Of a stretch of 64,000 bases of DNA, positions 1 through 8,134 are shown one piece after another (position 1 is the first letter of the stretch; every line of letters starts with the position of its first letter). Below the pieces are notes generated by a model that saw only the letters and a program-made list of their open reading frames with translations, made no database searches and was not told where the DNA came from. The stretch is from Leptospira bandrabouensis (GTDB taxonomy: Bacteria > Spirochaetota > Leptospiria > Leptospirales > Leptospiraceae). The position numbers and the translations under genes are program-made. The stretch is from NCBI RefSeq assembly GCF_004770905.1, contig NZ_RQHT01000014.1:1488001-1552000 (forward strand), given 5' to 3'.

Positions 1-2
1 AT

Positions 3-1166
3 TTACAAAATCAAGGGTTTCAAATTGTACGAGTTAATATGGGAACACGTACCCTCCACCCGCAAGTGGAATCTTTGTCTTATACTTGGGTTCCTAAAAA
101 CAAAATCGAATATTTTGATGATTCCACAACTCCTTTATTACATTCAAGATCCACAATAGAATCTGAAAATGGATTTCTTCGGGAAGTGCGATTTCGATTG
201 GGATCTTTGCAGACTTCTCAATTTGCTGTAAGTCCTGTTCAACATGTAATGTCTACCAAAAAGCCGTATTACTTTGGTTTTGCGGAAAATCAAGGAAAAC
301 CACGCCCTTATCCAATCCTAGATGATTTGGCTCCGCTCGGTGCTACAGGTTATTTAGCAGTTCCCATTTTACAAAAAGGGGTTAGTTATGCTTTTTTAAG
401 TTTAGTGACAGACAAACCAAATGGTTGGTCTGACGAAGAACAAGGTTTTTTAAATCAGGTTTTAAAGATCCTGTCTTTGCAATGGATGAATTTCATTCAG
501 AATGAATTAACGGAATCATTACTCAGTATATATTTGGGAAAACGAACCGGCTCTACGGTGTATTCGGGAAAAATTTATTTAGGGGAACTCGACAAAATCA
601 AATCAGTGATTTGGTTTTCGGACATTCGTAATTATTCAGGGATGAGTGAAAAATTATCACCGCCGGAAATTATTCAGTTGTTAAATGATTATTTTGGTTT
701 AGCTATTCCACTGATTGAAGCACATGGCGGAGAAGTATTGAAATTATTGGGAGACGGAATTTTAGCTGTATTTCCTTATTCCGAATCCAATAAAACCTTT
801 GTTGGCAAAAAAGTCCTTCTCGCCGTTAGAAAGTTAGGTGAAAGTTTATTACAACACAACCAAACCAGAGAAAAGGATGAAAAACTTCCCATCCACCATG
901 GAGTTGGTTTGCATTCCGGGGAAATCCTTTATGGAAACATTGGTTCCACAGAACGATTGGATTTTACGGTCATAGGAGAGGCAGTCAATTTAACGAGTCG
1001 CATTGCTGGGATGTGTGGGGAATTAGGGAAAGCAGTTTTGGCCTCCGAAAGTTTGGCAGAACAAATTCCTGTTCGTTGGGAAGAATTAGGGGAACACAAA
1101 TTGAAAGGAATTAGTTCCCCAAAAAAGATATTTGCCATCTCCGAAAGAACGAAGCGGAAATGGTAA
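3..1166 (+). CDS. Class III adenylate/guanylate cyclase, 5' end outside window
   Basis: Makes a cyclic nucleotide, most likely cAMP, from NTP. The C-terminal half (about 180-370 of the visible part) is a class III cyclase domain. The first metal-binding Asp is in WFSDIRNYS, the second in KLLGDGILAVF, and the VIGEAVNLTSR segment follows. The N-terminal half looks like a GAF-type sensory region. The first ATG in frame is at 39, but the frame stays open back to the window edge and the residues before that ATG (QGFQIVRVN) join smoothly to TLHPQVE. The true start therefore probably lies upstream and the gene is 5' partial here. There is no transmembrane segment in the visible part. Family is clear; the signal it senses is unknown. 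Confidence 0.9.
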   Translation, partial: LQNQGFQIVRVNMGTRTLHPQVESLSYTWVPKNKIEYFDDSTTPLLHSRSTIESENGFLREVRFRLGSLQTSQFAVSPVQHVMSTKKPYYFGFAENQGKPRPYPILDDLAPLGATGYLAVPILQKGVSYAFLSLVTDKPNGWSDEEQGFLNQVLKILSLQWMNFIQNELTESLLSIYLGKRTGSTVYSGKIYLGELDKIKSVIWFSDIRNYSGMSEKLSPPEIIQLLNDYFGLAIPLIEAHGGEVLKLLGDGILAVFPYSESNKTFVGKKVLLAVRKLGESLLQHNQTREKDEKLPIHHGVGLHSGEILYGNIGSTERLDFTVIGEAVNLTSRIAGMCGELGKAVLASESLAEQIPVRWEELGEHKLKGISSPKKIFAISERTKRKW

Positions 1167-1194
1167 GATGAAATTTAAAAATTAAAATTTTAAA

Positions 1195-2040
1195 TCAACG
1201 GACAATCACCCACTTGCCGGCTATCCAACTTAAATAGAGCGGAATGGAGGCTCCTTTTTTAGAAGTAAGGATGGGTTCTCCTTTATGATCGGTGACATTT
1301 AGGATTTGGTTGTTACACAGTAAGGTGAATTTGATATTATTTGTATCCAATTTCCAACTGGAACCAATGGCTTTTATCATATCGTTTATGGATTTAAGTT
1401 CCTCTGCTTCTACATACGGATAATAACGAACTTCTGAAGTGTCTTGTGCACGAAACTGGACCATCGAAAGTATTTTTTTCGGATCCTTTGTGTTTAAAGT
1501 TTTGGTAAGTTCAGTTGCAAACTCAATGGCCGAAGTTTCTTTTTCCTTTGTGAGTGAGATGATTTCTGCTTGTTTCCACAACTGACTTGGTGGAAGGAAT
1601 GGCGGGTCAAATTCTAACTCAGTCCATTCTCCCAAGTTGGCATGTGTTTGGTCCGGCCACTGAAAGTGTTTTAGAGGAATTCCTTCGTCTGGGAACTGCC
1701 CTTTTTGACCTAACACAAGTTTGACTTCCGCTTCTTTTGGAAGACCTTCTTTTTCTTTCTGTTTGCCTTTGCGTTCTGACAGTCGAATTTTGATTTTGTT
1801 TTTGTTTTTCCCAGGTAAAATCCAGTAGTTGATGTCTGCTTGCCCAGAAGAATCTTCGTTAGATGATCCTCCTTTGACTTCATACCCATTGGCGTTTATC
1901 TCTAAATTAACTGAATTGTTTTTATAAGTGATGATATAATAACCTTCTTTGGGAAGTCCGAGAGAATTTGGATTTACTTCTCCAAAAATAGGCTGAATGC
2001 AGAGGGTTAAAACAAGAAAAAGGAACAAGATTCTTTGCAT
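1195..2040 (-). CDS. Hypothetical exported protein, 281 aa
   Basis: A typical signal peptide (MQRILFLFLVLTLCIQPIFGE) suggests periplasmic export. There is no lipobox cysteine at the cleavage site. The mature part is hydrophilic, with a lysine/glutamate-rich stretch near residues 75-100 and a C-terminal region rich in beta-forming residues. The start is supported by a GGGAGAA ribosome binding site just upstream. It converges with the cyclase gene, whose stop lies about 30 bases away. I do not recognise a family and propose no function. Confidence 0.75.
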   Translation of the reverse strand: MQRILFLFLVLTLCIQPIFGEVNPNSLGLPKEGYYIITYKNNSVNLEINANGYEVKGGSSNEDSSGQADINYWILPGKNKNKIKIRLSERKGKQKEKEGLPKEAEVKLVLGQKGQFPDEGIPLKHFQWPDQTHANLGEWTELEFDPPFLPPSQLWKQAEIISLTKEKETSAIEFATELTKTLNTKDPKKILSMVQFRAQDTSEVRYYPYVEAEELKSINDMIKAIGSSWKLDTNNIKFTLLCNNQILNVTDHKGEPILTSKKGASIPLYLSWIAGKWVIVR

Positions 2041-2166
2041 TTATGTTCTCCCACCGTTAGGTAACGAAGGATTCTAAATAAGAGAAAAGAATTGTCGATG
2101 AGAAATTAAATGACTAAATTATTTTTAAAAAGATTTTAGAAATTAAAATCAATCGAAGGGATAAAG

Positions 2167-2973
2167 TTATAGAAATTTTTTTCCATGGCGATCGAAAAAG
2201 AAATTTGTATTACAAGCCGAACAGTGCAACCTTCCATATTTTTCAGTCGGGATTGGATTACTGCAAGAAGGACAAAGGACAGTTTTGTTGATAAAAGTAG
2301 ATAGACGAATATTATGGTCCAGTCGATCTAAAAATTTATATCGGATAAAGATTTGGGCGATGATAATTCCCATTAAAAAGGTGATTACTTGTCCGCCATA
2401 AACACTCCGCACTTGGTTATTTAATTCAACAATATAGAAATAGGATTGGATGAGAATCCAAATACTGAGACTGATAAAGATTGGTATATCACGGAAGGTA
2501 GCTTTTTCAAACACCATCGTACTTTTTACATTAGGAAAAAAAACAAAGTACATCCCAAGGATTCCTGATATGACCCCAGAGGTTCCGATCACTGGAATAA
2601 TGGAATTCGTATGAAATAAAAAATAGGTTAGATTGGCTAGGATCCCAAAAAAAAGAAATAAGATAAAAAAGTAAAAATGTCCCACTACATCTTCTATATT
2701 GTCAGCGAACATGTATAAGTAGATTGCATTGGTAAGCCACTCGGTAAAAGAAGTATTAAAAAAGATCGAACCTACGATACTGAACCCAAACTCTTTTTTT
2801 GGTGTAAATGCATAGGAATCAATATTATCAAAGAATAATGTTAGCATTGTGATTAAAATAAAACCCAAGGTAAGGATTGGTTTTCTAAAATTGTGATTTG
2901 CTTTTTCAAATACAAACATTGTTAGTTGGTCGGGGACACTGCCAATTATTTTAATCAATGAATGTATTGCCAA
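2167..2973 (-). CDS. Rhomboid-like membrane protein with C-terminal zinc ribbon, probably catalytically dead
   Basis: About six to seven membrane helices with the rhomboid signature: a helix near residues 95-120, then GTSG (the nucleophile-serine motif) at about 130, followed by GILGMYF. In the later helix where active rhomboids have a histidine before GG, this protein reads SVYGGQVITFLMG, with Gln or Tyr where His is expected. The serine is kept but the Ser-His dyad seems broken. A soluble C-terminus carries CPSC and CSAC pairs about 18 residues apart, a probable zinc ribbon. The first codon is TTG at 2973 and the start is uncertain, because a GGGA motif sits almost against it. An alternative is ATG at 2919. 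It may be a pseudoprotease binding membrane partners. Confidence 0.75.
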   Translation of the reverse strand: MAIHSLIKIIGSVPDQLTMFVFEKANHNFRKPILTLGFILITMLTLFFDNIDSYAFTPKKEFGFSIVGSIFFNTSFTEWLTNAIYLYMFADNIEDVVGHFYFFILFLFFGILANLTYFLFHTNSIIPVIGTSGVISGILGMYFVFFPNVKSTMVFEKATFRDIPIFISLSIWILIQSYFYIVELNNQVRSVYGGQVITFLMGIIIAQIFIRYKFLDRLDHNIRLSTFINKTVLCPSCSNPIPTEKYGRLHCSACNTNFFFDRHGKKFL

Positions 2974-3054
2974 TCCCTTACTTTTTTAAAATAGAAAAAG
3001 GTTTAGCCATAGTAATACAGTTTTATGGGCCAAGTTTATTCGATTTTGATATTT

Positions 3055-3540
3055 TTAATACCAAAGATAAGAAAAGAAAGTAAACGCAAGAAGAATTCCA
3101 TAAAACCATTCATCCCTTATTCCGAAATAAGGTTGTTTCGTATTTGGTTCTCGAACGATGTGAGGAAATAAATGTTTAAGATTTTGAAAGATACTTTATC
3201 ATAATTCTAATCCTTCCGAATATATTTTAGTTAGTTCTGTCATAGGGTGGTAAAACAAAGTAAGCCGAGAACAATTTGTTTGCATCTTTAACCAGAATTC
3301 GAATCATCAATGAGAACAAGGAATAAATTCTCCCGTGAATGCAAGCACGCCTAGAGGACTCGGACGATCTGAGGCATTTTGACTTTGGTTATACAAATCT
3401 ATAAAATATGGATTCACAGAATCATTTTGGCATTTAGATCCTTTATTTTGAATCATTTTCATATAGACCGAATCGAGATTGGTTAAAATAATTTTTCTAT
3501 GAAGGTAAGCGGTCTTATCATATGATTTTTTCGTTGGTAA
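3055..3540 (-). pseudogene. Decayed gene remnant, minus strand
   Basis: This stretch has no intact gene but translates on the minus strand into protein-like pieces broken by stops and frame changes. From about 3540 down to 3310 one frame reads KTAYLHRKIILTNLDSVYM and continues to GVLAFTGEFIPCSH, then stops. A second frame gives ELTKIYSEGLEL followed by two stops. The same frame then resumes as SIFQNLKHLFPHIVREP and ends in a hydrophobic tail (WFYGILLAFTFFSYLWY) with a TAA at 3055-3057. A membrane-anchored or exported protein that has lost function is the simplest reading. I cannot name the family. A sequencing error could explain one break but not all of them. Confidence 0.5.
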
Positions 3541-3782
3541 CCTTCGGGTCGTATGGTATTTTCATTGTATTGGAACTATTCTATAGAAATGGGTTCCGTC
3601 TTGACTTTGGTAGATCTAACTATATTCTCGAAATAGTTTCCATTTTGGTGCAAATCATTGTCTTCCCTAGATTGGTTTTCTATTTTAGAAGTGGCACGTG
3701 GGAAAGAAGTCGCGTAATAAATTTATATTGGTATCTGTTAGGTGTATTAAAATCTGGAAGAGTAGAGACCCGAAATGAATGA
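3522..3782 (+). CDS. Small membrane protein, 86 aa
   Basis: Two hydrophobic segments (about 2-18 and 35-55) separated by a charged loop suggest a small two-helix inner-membrane protein. The stop overlaps the start of the next gene by 8 bases, which points to translational coupling. The start is uncertain: the ATG at 3522 has a GAAGG motif about 16 bases upstream, further than usual. It partly overlaps the far end of the decayed minus-strand gene. No family recognised. Confidence 0.5.
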   Translation: MIFSLVTFGSYGIFIVLELFYRNGFRLDFGRSNYILEIVSILVQIIVFPRLVFYFRSGTWERSRVINLYWYLLGVLKSGRVETRNE

Positions 3783-4305
3783 AATAAAATACATACAAAA
3801 ATTAGAAGACCTATCTTCTTTTTCCTTACATCATCACAACTTTTTCGGTAATAGATATCAGAAATACTACCCTGAGTTTTTTTTATCCATTACGACTATT
3901 ATCTCTGTTGTGATATTCTTTACGACATATCCAAAAGAAATTAACATTTTTGCAGTCCTGTATATGTTTTTAAACATTCTTTATTATGTTTACCTTCGTT
4001 TGACTCGAAAAAGGAAGCTGATTAAATACTTCAACAAATTCTATACGGAGGGAAGGGAATTTATTGAATCGGAATTAACCATTCTGTTTGAAGATTCATT
4101 TATACTGACCCAATCCAAAAACGTGGAGTCAAAAATTCCCTATGAAAATCTTGTTAGGTTGTCCATTGGAACAGAAGCCCTTTACATATATATCTCGAAC
4201 ATTCAGGCTCTGATTTTACCCAATCGGATTTTTCATTCTCCCTCGGATAGTCAGGCAATCATCCACTTTTTGATTCAGAAGAATGGAAATCTGATCTACC
4301 CTTAA
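3775..4305 (+). CDS. YcxB-like membrane protein
   Basis: Two adjacent hydrophobic helices at about 38-75 are followed by a soluble C-terminal domain whose segments (PYENLVRLSIGTEALYIYI, QALILPNRIF) match the YcxB-like family, small membrane proteins of unknown role. A His-His-His run at about 19-21 precedes the first helix. It overlaps the preceding small membrane protein gene by 8 bases, so the two are likely co-translated and may interact. Role unknown. Confidence 0.65.
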   Translation: MNEIKYIQKLEDLSSFSLHHHNFFGNRYQKYYPEFFLSITTIISVVIFFTTYPKEINIFAVLYMFLNILYYVYLRLTRKRKLIKYFNKFYTEGREFIESELTILFEDSFILTQSKNVESKIPYENLVRLSIGTEALYIYISNIQALILPNRIFHSPSDSQAIIHFLIQKNGNLIYP

Positions 4306-4351
4306 AAATGGGAGAATTCTCTCTGGCTTTGGATTTAGCTGTAGATTTCCA

Positions 4352-4801
4352 TTAAATGTTAGCTAAACGGTCGATTCCTTCCTCTTCTGAATTTAGAAAA
4401 AAAACATCTTTCCCTGAGTTCATTTCGTAGATAAAATCATTTACACTTTTGCTGGAATAAATAGAAAAATCGCCGATGATTGCTAGTTTCATCCGGTAGT
4501 TGATTATTTTTTGTAATACGACTCCAGCAAGTCCCGATTTTAAATCAAAGAAGTCTTCCGCAAAATGAGATAGTTTCAATATAAAACGATCACATCCAGA
4601 GTCGTATTGAATTGTCGCAAACAAATCCAGAGCAGAGGATCCGTCTGTGATCAGAGTTTCGTTTGAGTCGACTACTGCGATTTCTATATTATTTTTGTTA
4701 ATTTTACGAACATTCATTGGTGATTCTGTCAGTTCCATTTTAAAACTATAGTGGAATTCTTCCTTAGGTTTCTCTTTAGACAGGTTGGGCTCTGCATTCA
4801 C
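4352..4801 (-). CDS. DUF4180 family protein, copy 1
   Basis: Residues 29-149 match the DUF4180 family: IAVVDSNETLITDGSSALDLFAT near the start and AIIGDFSIYSSKSVNDFIYEMN near the end. The gene at 5858-6223 encodes a close paralogue, with DNA identity obvious by eye over most of the domain. The paralogue starts at the position equivalent to Met29, so the true start here may be ATG 4717, giving 121 residues. The 28-residue extension has no clear ribosome binding site either way. It is a small cytoplasmic protein of unknown function, divergent from the neighbouring ArsR gene. Confidence 0.75.
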   Translation of the reverse strand: MNAEPNLSKEKPKEEFHYSFKMELTESPMNVRKINKNNIEIAVVDSNETLITDGSSALDLFATIQYDSGCDRFILKLSHFAEDFFDLKSGLAGVVLQKIINYRMKLAIIGDFSIYSSKSVNDFIYEMNSGKDVFFLNSEEEGIDRLANI

Positions 4802-4888
4802 ATGGAAATTCTTGGAAGGAAACGGAAAAAAACAAATCCCAAATCCGTCCGCTGAAGTTAACTACCAGAGTTTTCTCCAAAAATTGGA

Positions 4889-4938
4889 TTGACATTTTTA
4901 AATTATATATCCAAGTAATTATATAACCAATTAGTTAT
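4889..4938 (+). promoter_or_regulatory. Promoter and candidate ArsR-type operator with tandem repeats
   Basis: A TTGACA -35 hexamer lies at 4889-4894. Directly behind it are two adjacent 16-base direct repeats, AATTATATATCCAAGT (4901-4916) and AATTATATAACCAATT (4917-4932), identical at 14 of 16 positions. The second also forms an inverted repeat, ATAAC-6 nt-GTTAT (4923-4938), that runs into the ATG of the ArsR gene. This is where an autoregulating ArsR repressor would bind. I see no ribosome binding site before the ATG, so the leader must be very short. The -10 element is not obvious. Confidence 0.6.
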
Positions 4939-5281
4939 GCAAACACTCGATGCCACATTTTCAGCTCTTGCTGACCCCACACGTCGGGCCATTTTGATGC
5001 GCCTTGCGAAAGGGGACTTAACTGTTATGGAGTTGGCCAAACCTTTTAACATGAGCCAACCCGCTATTTCCAAACACCTCAAAGTTTTGGAACAAGCCGG
5101 ACTTGTTTCCACAACGGTTCGAGCCCAGGAAAGGCCTCGCCGGTTGGAAACAGCACCACTCAAAACAGCCATTGACTGGATCGAAAAATACCGCCAGATG
5201 TGGGAGAAACGATATCAGGTGTTAGATGGACTACTTATCGAATTACAAACAATACAAACCAAAGGGGATAAGAAAAGATGA
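4937..5281 (+). CDS. ArsR-family transcriptional regulator
   Basis: A 114-residue winged-helix repressor. LADPTRRAILMRLAKGD is the first helix pair, VMELAKPFNMSQPAISKHLKVLEQAGLV is the recognition region, and ARAQERPRRLETAPLKTAIDWIEKY follows. There are no cysteines, so it is not a classical metal sensor. It overlaps the next gene (SRPBCC) by 4 bases (ATGA). This ArsR plus SRPBCC pairing is widespread and usually annotated as a small-molecule-responsive module with unknown ligand. The region just upstream carries tandem repeats suited to autoregulation. Confidence 0.9.
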   Translation: MQTLDATFSALADPTRRAILMRLAKGDLTVMELAKPFNMSQPAISKHLKVLEQAGLVSTTVRAQERPRRLETAPLKTAIDWIEKYRQMWEKRYQVLDGLLIELQTIQTKGDKKR

Positions 5282-5793
5282 ATACAGACAAAAATGAAGT
5301 AAAGATGGAACATCGAGGTGAAACTGAAGTTGTGTTTACGAGGTACTTCGACGCACCACGTGAATTGGTATTCGATTGTCACACTAAACCCGATCTGATG
5401 CGCCGATGGCTGATTGGTCCCGAAGGTATGGTTCTTGAAACTTGCGAACAAGATCTGAAAGTCGGTGGCAAATACTTGTATCTTTATATGGATGCAAAGG
5501 GAAACAAATCCGGCGTTTATGGATCATTTCGGGAAGTGATTGTACCTGAAAGATTAGCCAATACCGAGAATTACATCATGGACATGTCGACCTTCGATCC
5601 GAGTGCCCCCGAAAATCCGAATGCTACATTTGAGTCGCGGACCTTCACTACCGAAGGAAATAGGACACTCATGACACACCTATGCAGATATGCTTCCGCC
5701 GAAGTGTGTAAGATGATGGTTGAATCCGGAGCAGCCGATGGGATGGCGGAATGTTACTTGGAGTTAGATAAATTATTGGTAGAAATCGTATAG
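5278..5793 (+). CDS. SRPBCC / AHSA1-like domain protein
   Basis: A 171-residue protein of the START-like SRPBCC superfamily (AHSA1 type). It has the typical opening FTRYFDAPRELVFDCHTKPDLMRRWL, the GGKYLYLYMD strand pair, and the C-terminal GAADGMAECYLELDKLL helix that closes the hydrophobic cavity. It is cytoplasmic and translationally coupled to the ArsR regulator. The usual inference is that the regulator controls this gene, which binds or acts on a small hydrophobic molecule. The ligand cannot be told from sequence. Confidence 0.9.
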   Translation: MNTDKNEVKMEHRGETEVVFTRYFDAPRELVFDCHTKPDLMRRWLIGPEGMVLETCEQDLKVGGKYLYLYMDAKGNKSGVYGSFREVIVPERLANTENYIMDMSTFDPSAPENPNATFESRTFTTEGNRTLMTHLCRYASAEVCKMMVESGAADGMAECYLELDKLLVEIV

Positions 5794-5857
5794 AGATTGT
5801 ATCCATGTCTTGTGCGATTTTGCTCGGGCATGGATCATACACTTTTGTAGTAAAGCA

Positions 5858-6223
5858 CTAAACACTACTTAGACGGTTGATTGCTTCCTCTTCCGAATTC
5901 AGAAAAAAAACATCCTTCCCAGAATTCATTTCATAAATAAAATCATTTAGACTTTTGCTGGAATAAATAGAAAAATCCCCAACAATAGCCAGTTTCATTC
6001 GGTAGTTCACAATCTTTTGTAATACATCCCCTGCAAGACCAGTTTTTAAATCGAAGAAACTTTCGGGGATCTGAGATTGTTTCAATACAAAGCGCTCAGT
6101 TCCTGATTCATATTGTGTTGTTGCAAAAAAGTCAAGGGCTGAGGAACCATCGGTGAAAACGATTTCCGTTGTATCAACCACTGCGATATCAATATTGTTT
6201 TTTTGTATTTTGCGAATGTTCAT
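5858..6223 (-). CDS. DUF4180 family protein, copy 2
   Basis: A 121-residue paralogue of the gene at 4352-4801. The two share IVNYRMKLAIVGDFSIYSSK and the C-terminal NSGKDVFFLNSEEE block almost unchanged. A ribosome binding site (AGGA about 10 bases upstream) supports ATG 6223 and defines the short form as the family's natural length. The two copies lie on the same strand with the ArsR-SRPBCC operon, on the other strand, between them. That suggests a duplication separated by, or accompanying, insertion of the pair. Function unknown. Confidence 0.8.
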   Translation of the reverse strand: MNIRKIQKNNIDIAVVDTTEIVFTDGSSALDFFATTQYESGTERFVLKQSQIPESFFDLKTGLAGDVLQKIVNYRMKLAIVGDFSIYSSKSLNDFIYEMNSGKDVFFLNSEEEAINRLSSV

Positions 6224-6473
6224 TAAATCAAATTCCTATTGGAAAGGCTATTTGTGAATTCCGATTCTACCTTCAAAGGTGATCTCAGTCAAACTTTGAG
6301 AAGACCTTATCGATGCAAATATGAAGGGCGCTGAGATTTCGTAAAACTTAAGACAGCCGAATGTTTTTTGGCGATTTTGATAACCTGTTGCATTTAGGTA
6401 ATAAATTTTCTTGTAAATCTAGTTATGTTTTAGAAAGTTAGATTGTCTCCTTGTATGATGTTGGCTTAAAAGA

Positions 6474-6848
6474 ATGTTAAGAAAAATATTCACATCTATA
6501 TTGTTATTCGGAATATCTATCTCTGTATTCTGTAAATTCCTTGAGACATTTGATTTTCAGTGCTTAAATGATGAGTTTATTTCCAAAGTAATTGATCAGG
6601 AACATCAAAATTCGGAAGCTCCCTGTGATGGAAAAACCCATAGCTTCGAAGATTGTTTTTGTCAGAAAGATTATTCTATCTTCGAATCGACGAAGTATTT
6701 CAAACCTGTTTTTATCGTTTTTTCCGTATCCTTTATTTCTGATATTTCAATCTCTCTAATTGACCATCTTGAATACCAAAATCCTGAGCTGGTATTTTCA
6801 GATCTCTATTTTTCCCAACAACTAACTCACACTAAACTTCAAATCTGA
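6474..6848 (+). CDS. Small Cys-containing exported or membrane protein heading a metal-efflux operon
   Basis: 124 residues. The N-terminus is hydrophobic (FTSILLFGISISVFC, a possible lipobox ending at Cys20), then there are several further cysteines (Cys30, Cys51, and CFC near 67-69) and a second hydrophobic stretch at about 78-96. It lies about 50 bases before a TolC-type channel gene on the same strand and is probably the first gene of the metal-efflux operon. Its size and cysteines would fit a periplasmic metal-binding accessory, but this is inference from context. I do not recognise the family. Start codon support is weak. Confidence 0.55.
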   Translation: MLRKIFTSILLFGISISVFCKFLETFDFQCLNDEFISKVIDQEHQNSEAPCDGKTHSFEDCFCQKDYSIFESTKYFKPVFIVFSVSFISDISISLIDHLEYQNPELVFSDLYFSQQLTHTKLQI

Positions 6849-6895
6849 TATAAAGCCTACTTCTTCTTTAGCTTTATATTGTATTGGAGTAAAAT

Positions 6896-8134
6896 ATGTT
6901 ATTATTAAGGAATGCGTTTGCGTTCAGCTTCGTCTTGGCGTTGCCGTTATATTCTCAGTCTTTTTCTCTTGATCAGATACTGAGTATTGCCGAATCCAAA
7001 GCGGATTTAATCCTCTCTGGACAGGCGAAAGTAGAAGAAGCTGAAAATTTAAAACAAAAAGCGGGAAAATACAAGAACCCGAACATTTCTTTGGATTACG
7101 GTAGAAGACGGGCAAGTAATGAATCTGGTCCCGAATACGCATTGGGATTAAGCCAAGACTTCTACTATCCAGGAAAGAGAGACTTACGAATCAAAATTGC
7201 CGAAGCAAGTGAAAAGTCACTTTTGGCAGAGTTAGAACAAAGTAAGTTAGAGTATAGGTTCAGTGTGATTAAGTTGGTATACTCTTACTTAATCGCTTCA
7301 GAAAAGGCTTCTCACATTAAGGATAGGATCAAGCGAGTCTCTCAAATTGAATCCTATATCGAGAAGAAAGTTTTCGTTTCTCCTGAAACAAAAGTTGAGT
7401 TGTATCTTGTGCAAAATCGTTTGTTAACCCTTCAAAAGCACCTGATTGTTCTTGAGAAAAATAGATCGGTAGAATGGGAGAAACTGAATTTTTTCTTAGG
7501 TTTGGAAAAGGAAATTTCAATTCGATCTCCTTGGCTTCAGAAAGGAAAACCTCTACCTAAAAGTGATCTTTTGTCAGTAATGATTAGTAAGAATCCTGTA
7601 TTAAAACAATCTCAGAGTAGAATTCAACAAGCAAAGGAAGAAGTAGAACTTGCAAGATTAGATAAGTATTCGGATATAAAATTGCAAGGTTCGATTGGAG
7701 AAGATAAGTCGGGGGTTGCCAATAGATTCTTTGACTTAGGTGTCTCGTTTGCTCTACCTTCGTTGGACACTAACGAGGATGTTGTGAAGAGTATGCAAGC
7801 TAGAACCTTATCAGAGAATTATCTTCTCAATCATCAAATAAGAATCTTAACGACCAGGCTAAACTCCAGCTTAATAGAATACGATTCCATTAACAAATCC
7901 TTAGATAAATTTTCCATTTCTCTAGTTTCTTCCATAGAACAAAAGCTGAGTTATGCGGACAATGAATTTATCAAAGGTCGCATAAGCCTAATTAATTATT
8001 TGGAACTTGAAACACAACTTCATGAAACTCATGAAGCTATATACGACTATCAAATGCAGTTTGTGGACAACATTACCGAGATTTTGTTTTTAACTAATAA
8101 TCCTGATTTTGAAGGAGCCATCAATGTTAAGTAG
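6896..8134 (+). CDS. TolC-family outer-membrane efflux channel (CzcC type)
   Basis: A 412-residue TolC-like protein with a signal peptide (cleavage after about LPLYSQS). Its two halves each hold a pair of long coiled-coil helices typical of outer-membrane factors (about 25-200 and 225-400). The motif NPNISLDYGRR and the segment GPEYALGLSQDFYYPGKRD match the beta-strand and equatorial regions of CzcC/CusC proteins. It would provide the outer-membrane duct for the RND pump encoded next, whose start lies inside the end of this gene. Substrate (zinc, cadmium or cobalt) is inferred from the neighbours. Confidence 0.85.
   Translation: MLLLRNAFAFSFVLALPLYSQSFSLDQILSIAESKADLILSGQAKVEEAENLKQKAGKYKNPNISLDYGRRRASNESGPEYALGLSQDFYYPGKRDLRIKIAEASEKSLLAELEQSKLEYRFSVIKLVYSYLIASEKASHIKDRIKRVSQIESYIEKKVFVSPETKVELYLVQNRLLTLQKHLIVLEKNRSVEWEKLNFFLGLEKEISIRSPWLQKGKPLPKSDLLSVMISKNPVLKQSQSRIQQAKEEVELARLDKYSDIKLQGSIGEDKSGVANRFFDLGVSFALPSLDTNEDVVKSMQARTLSENYLLNHQIRILTTRLNSSLIEYDSINKSLDKFSISLVSSIEQKLSYADNEFIKGRISLINYLELETQLHETHEAIYDYQMQFVDNITEILFLTNNPDFEGAINVK

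Noticed and set aside
8109..8123. TTG start for the RND pump at 8109
   Set aside because: The GAAGGAG site lies within this extension and points to ATG 8124.
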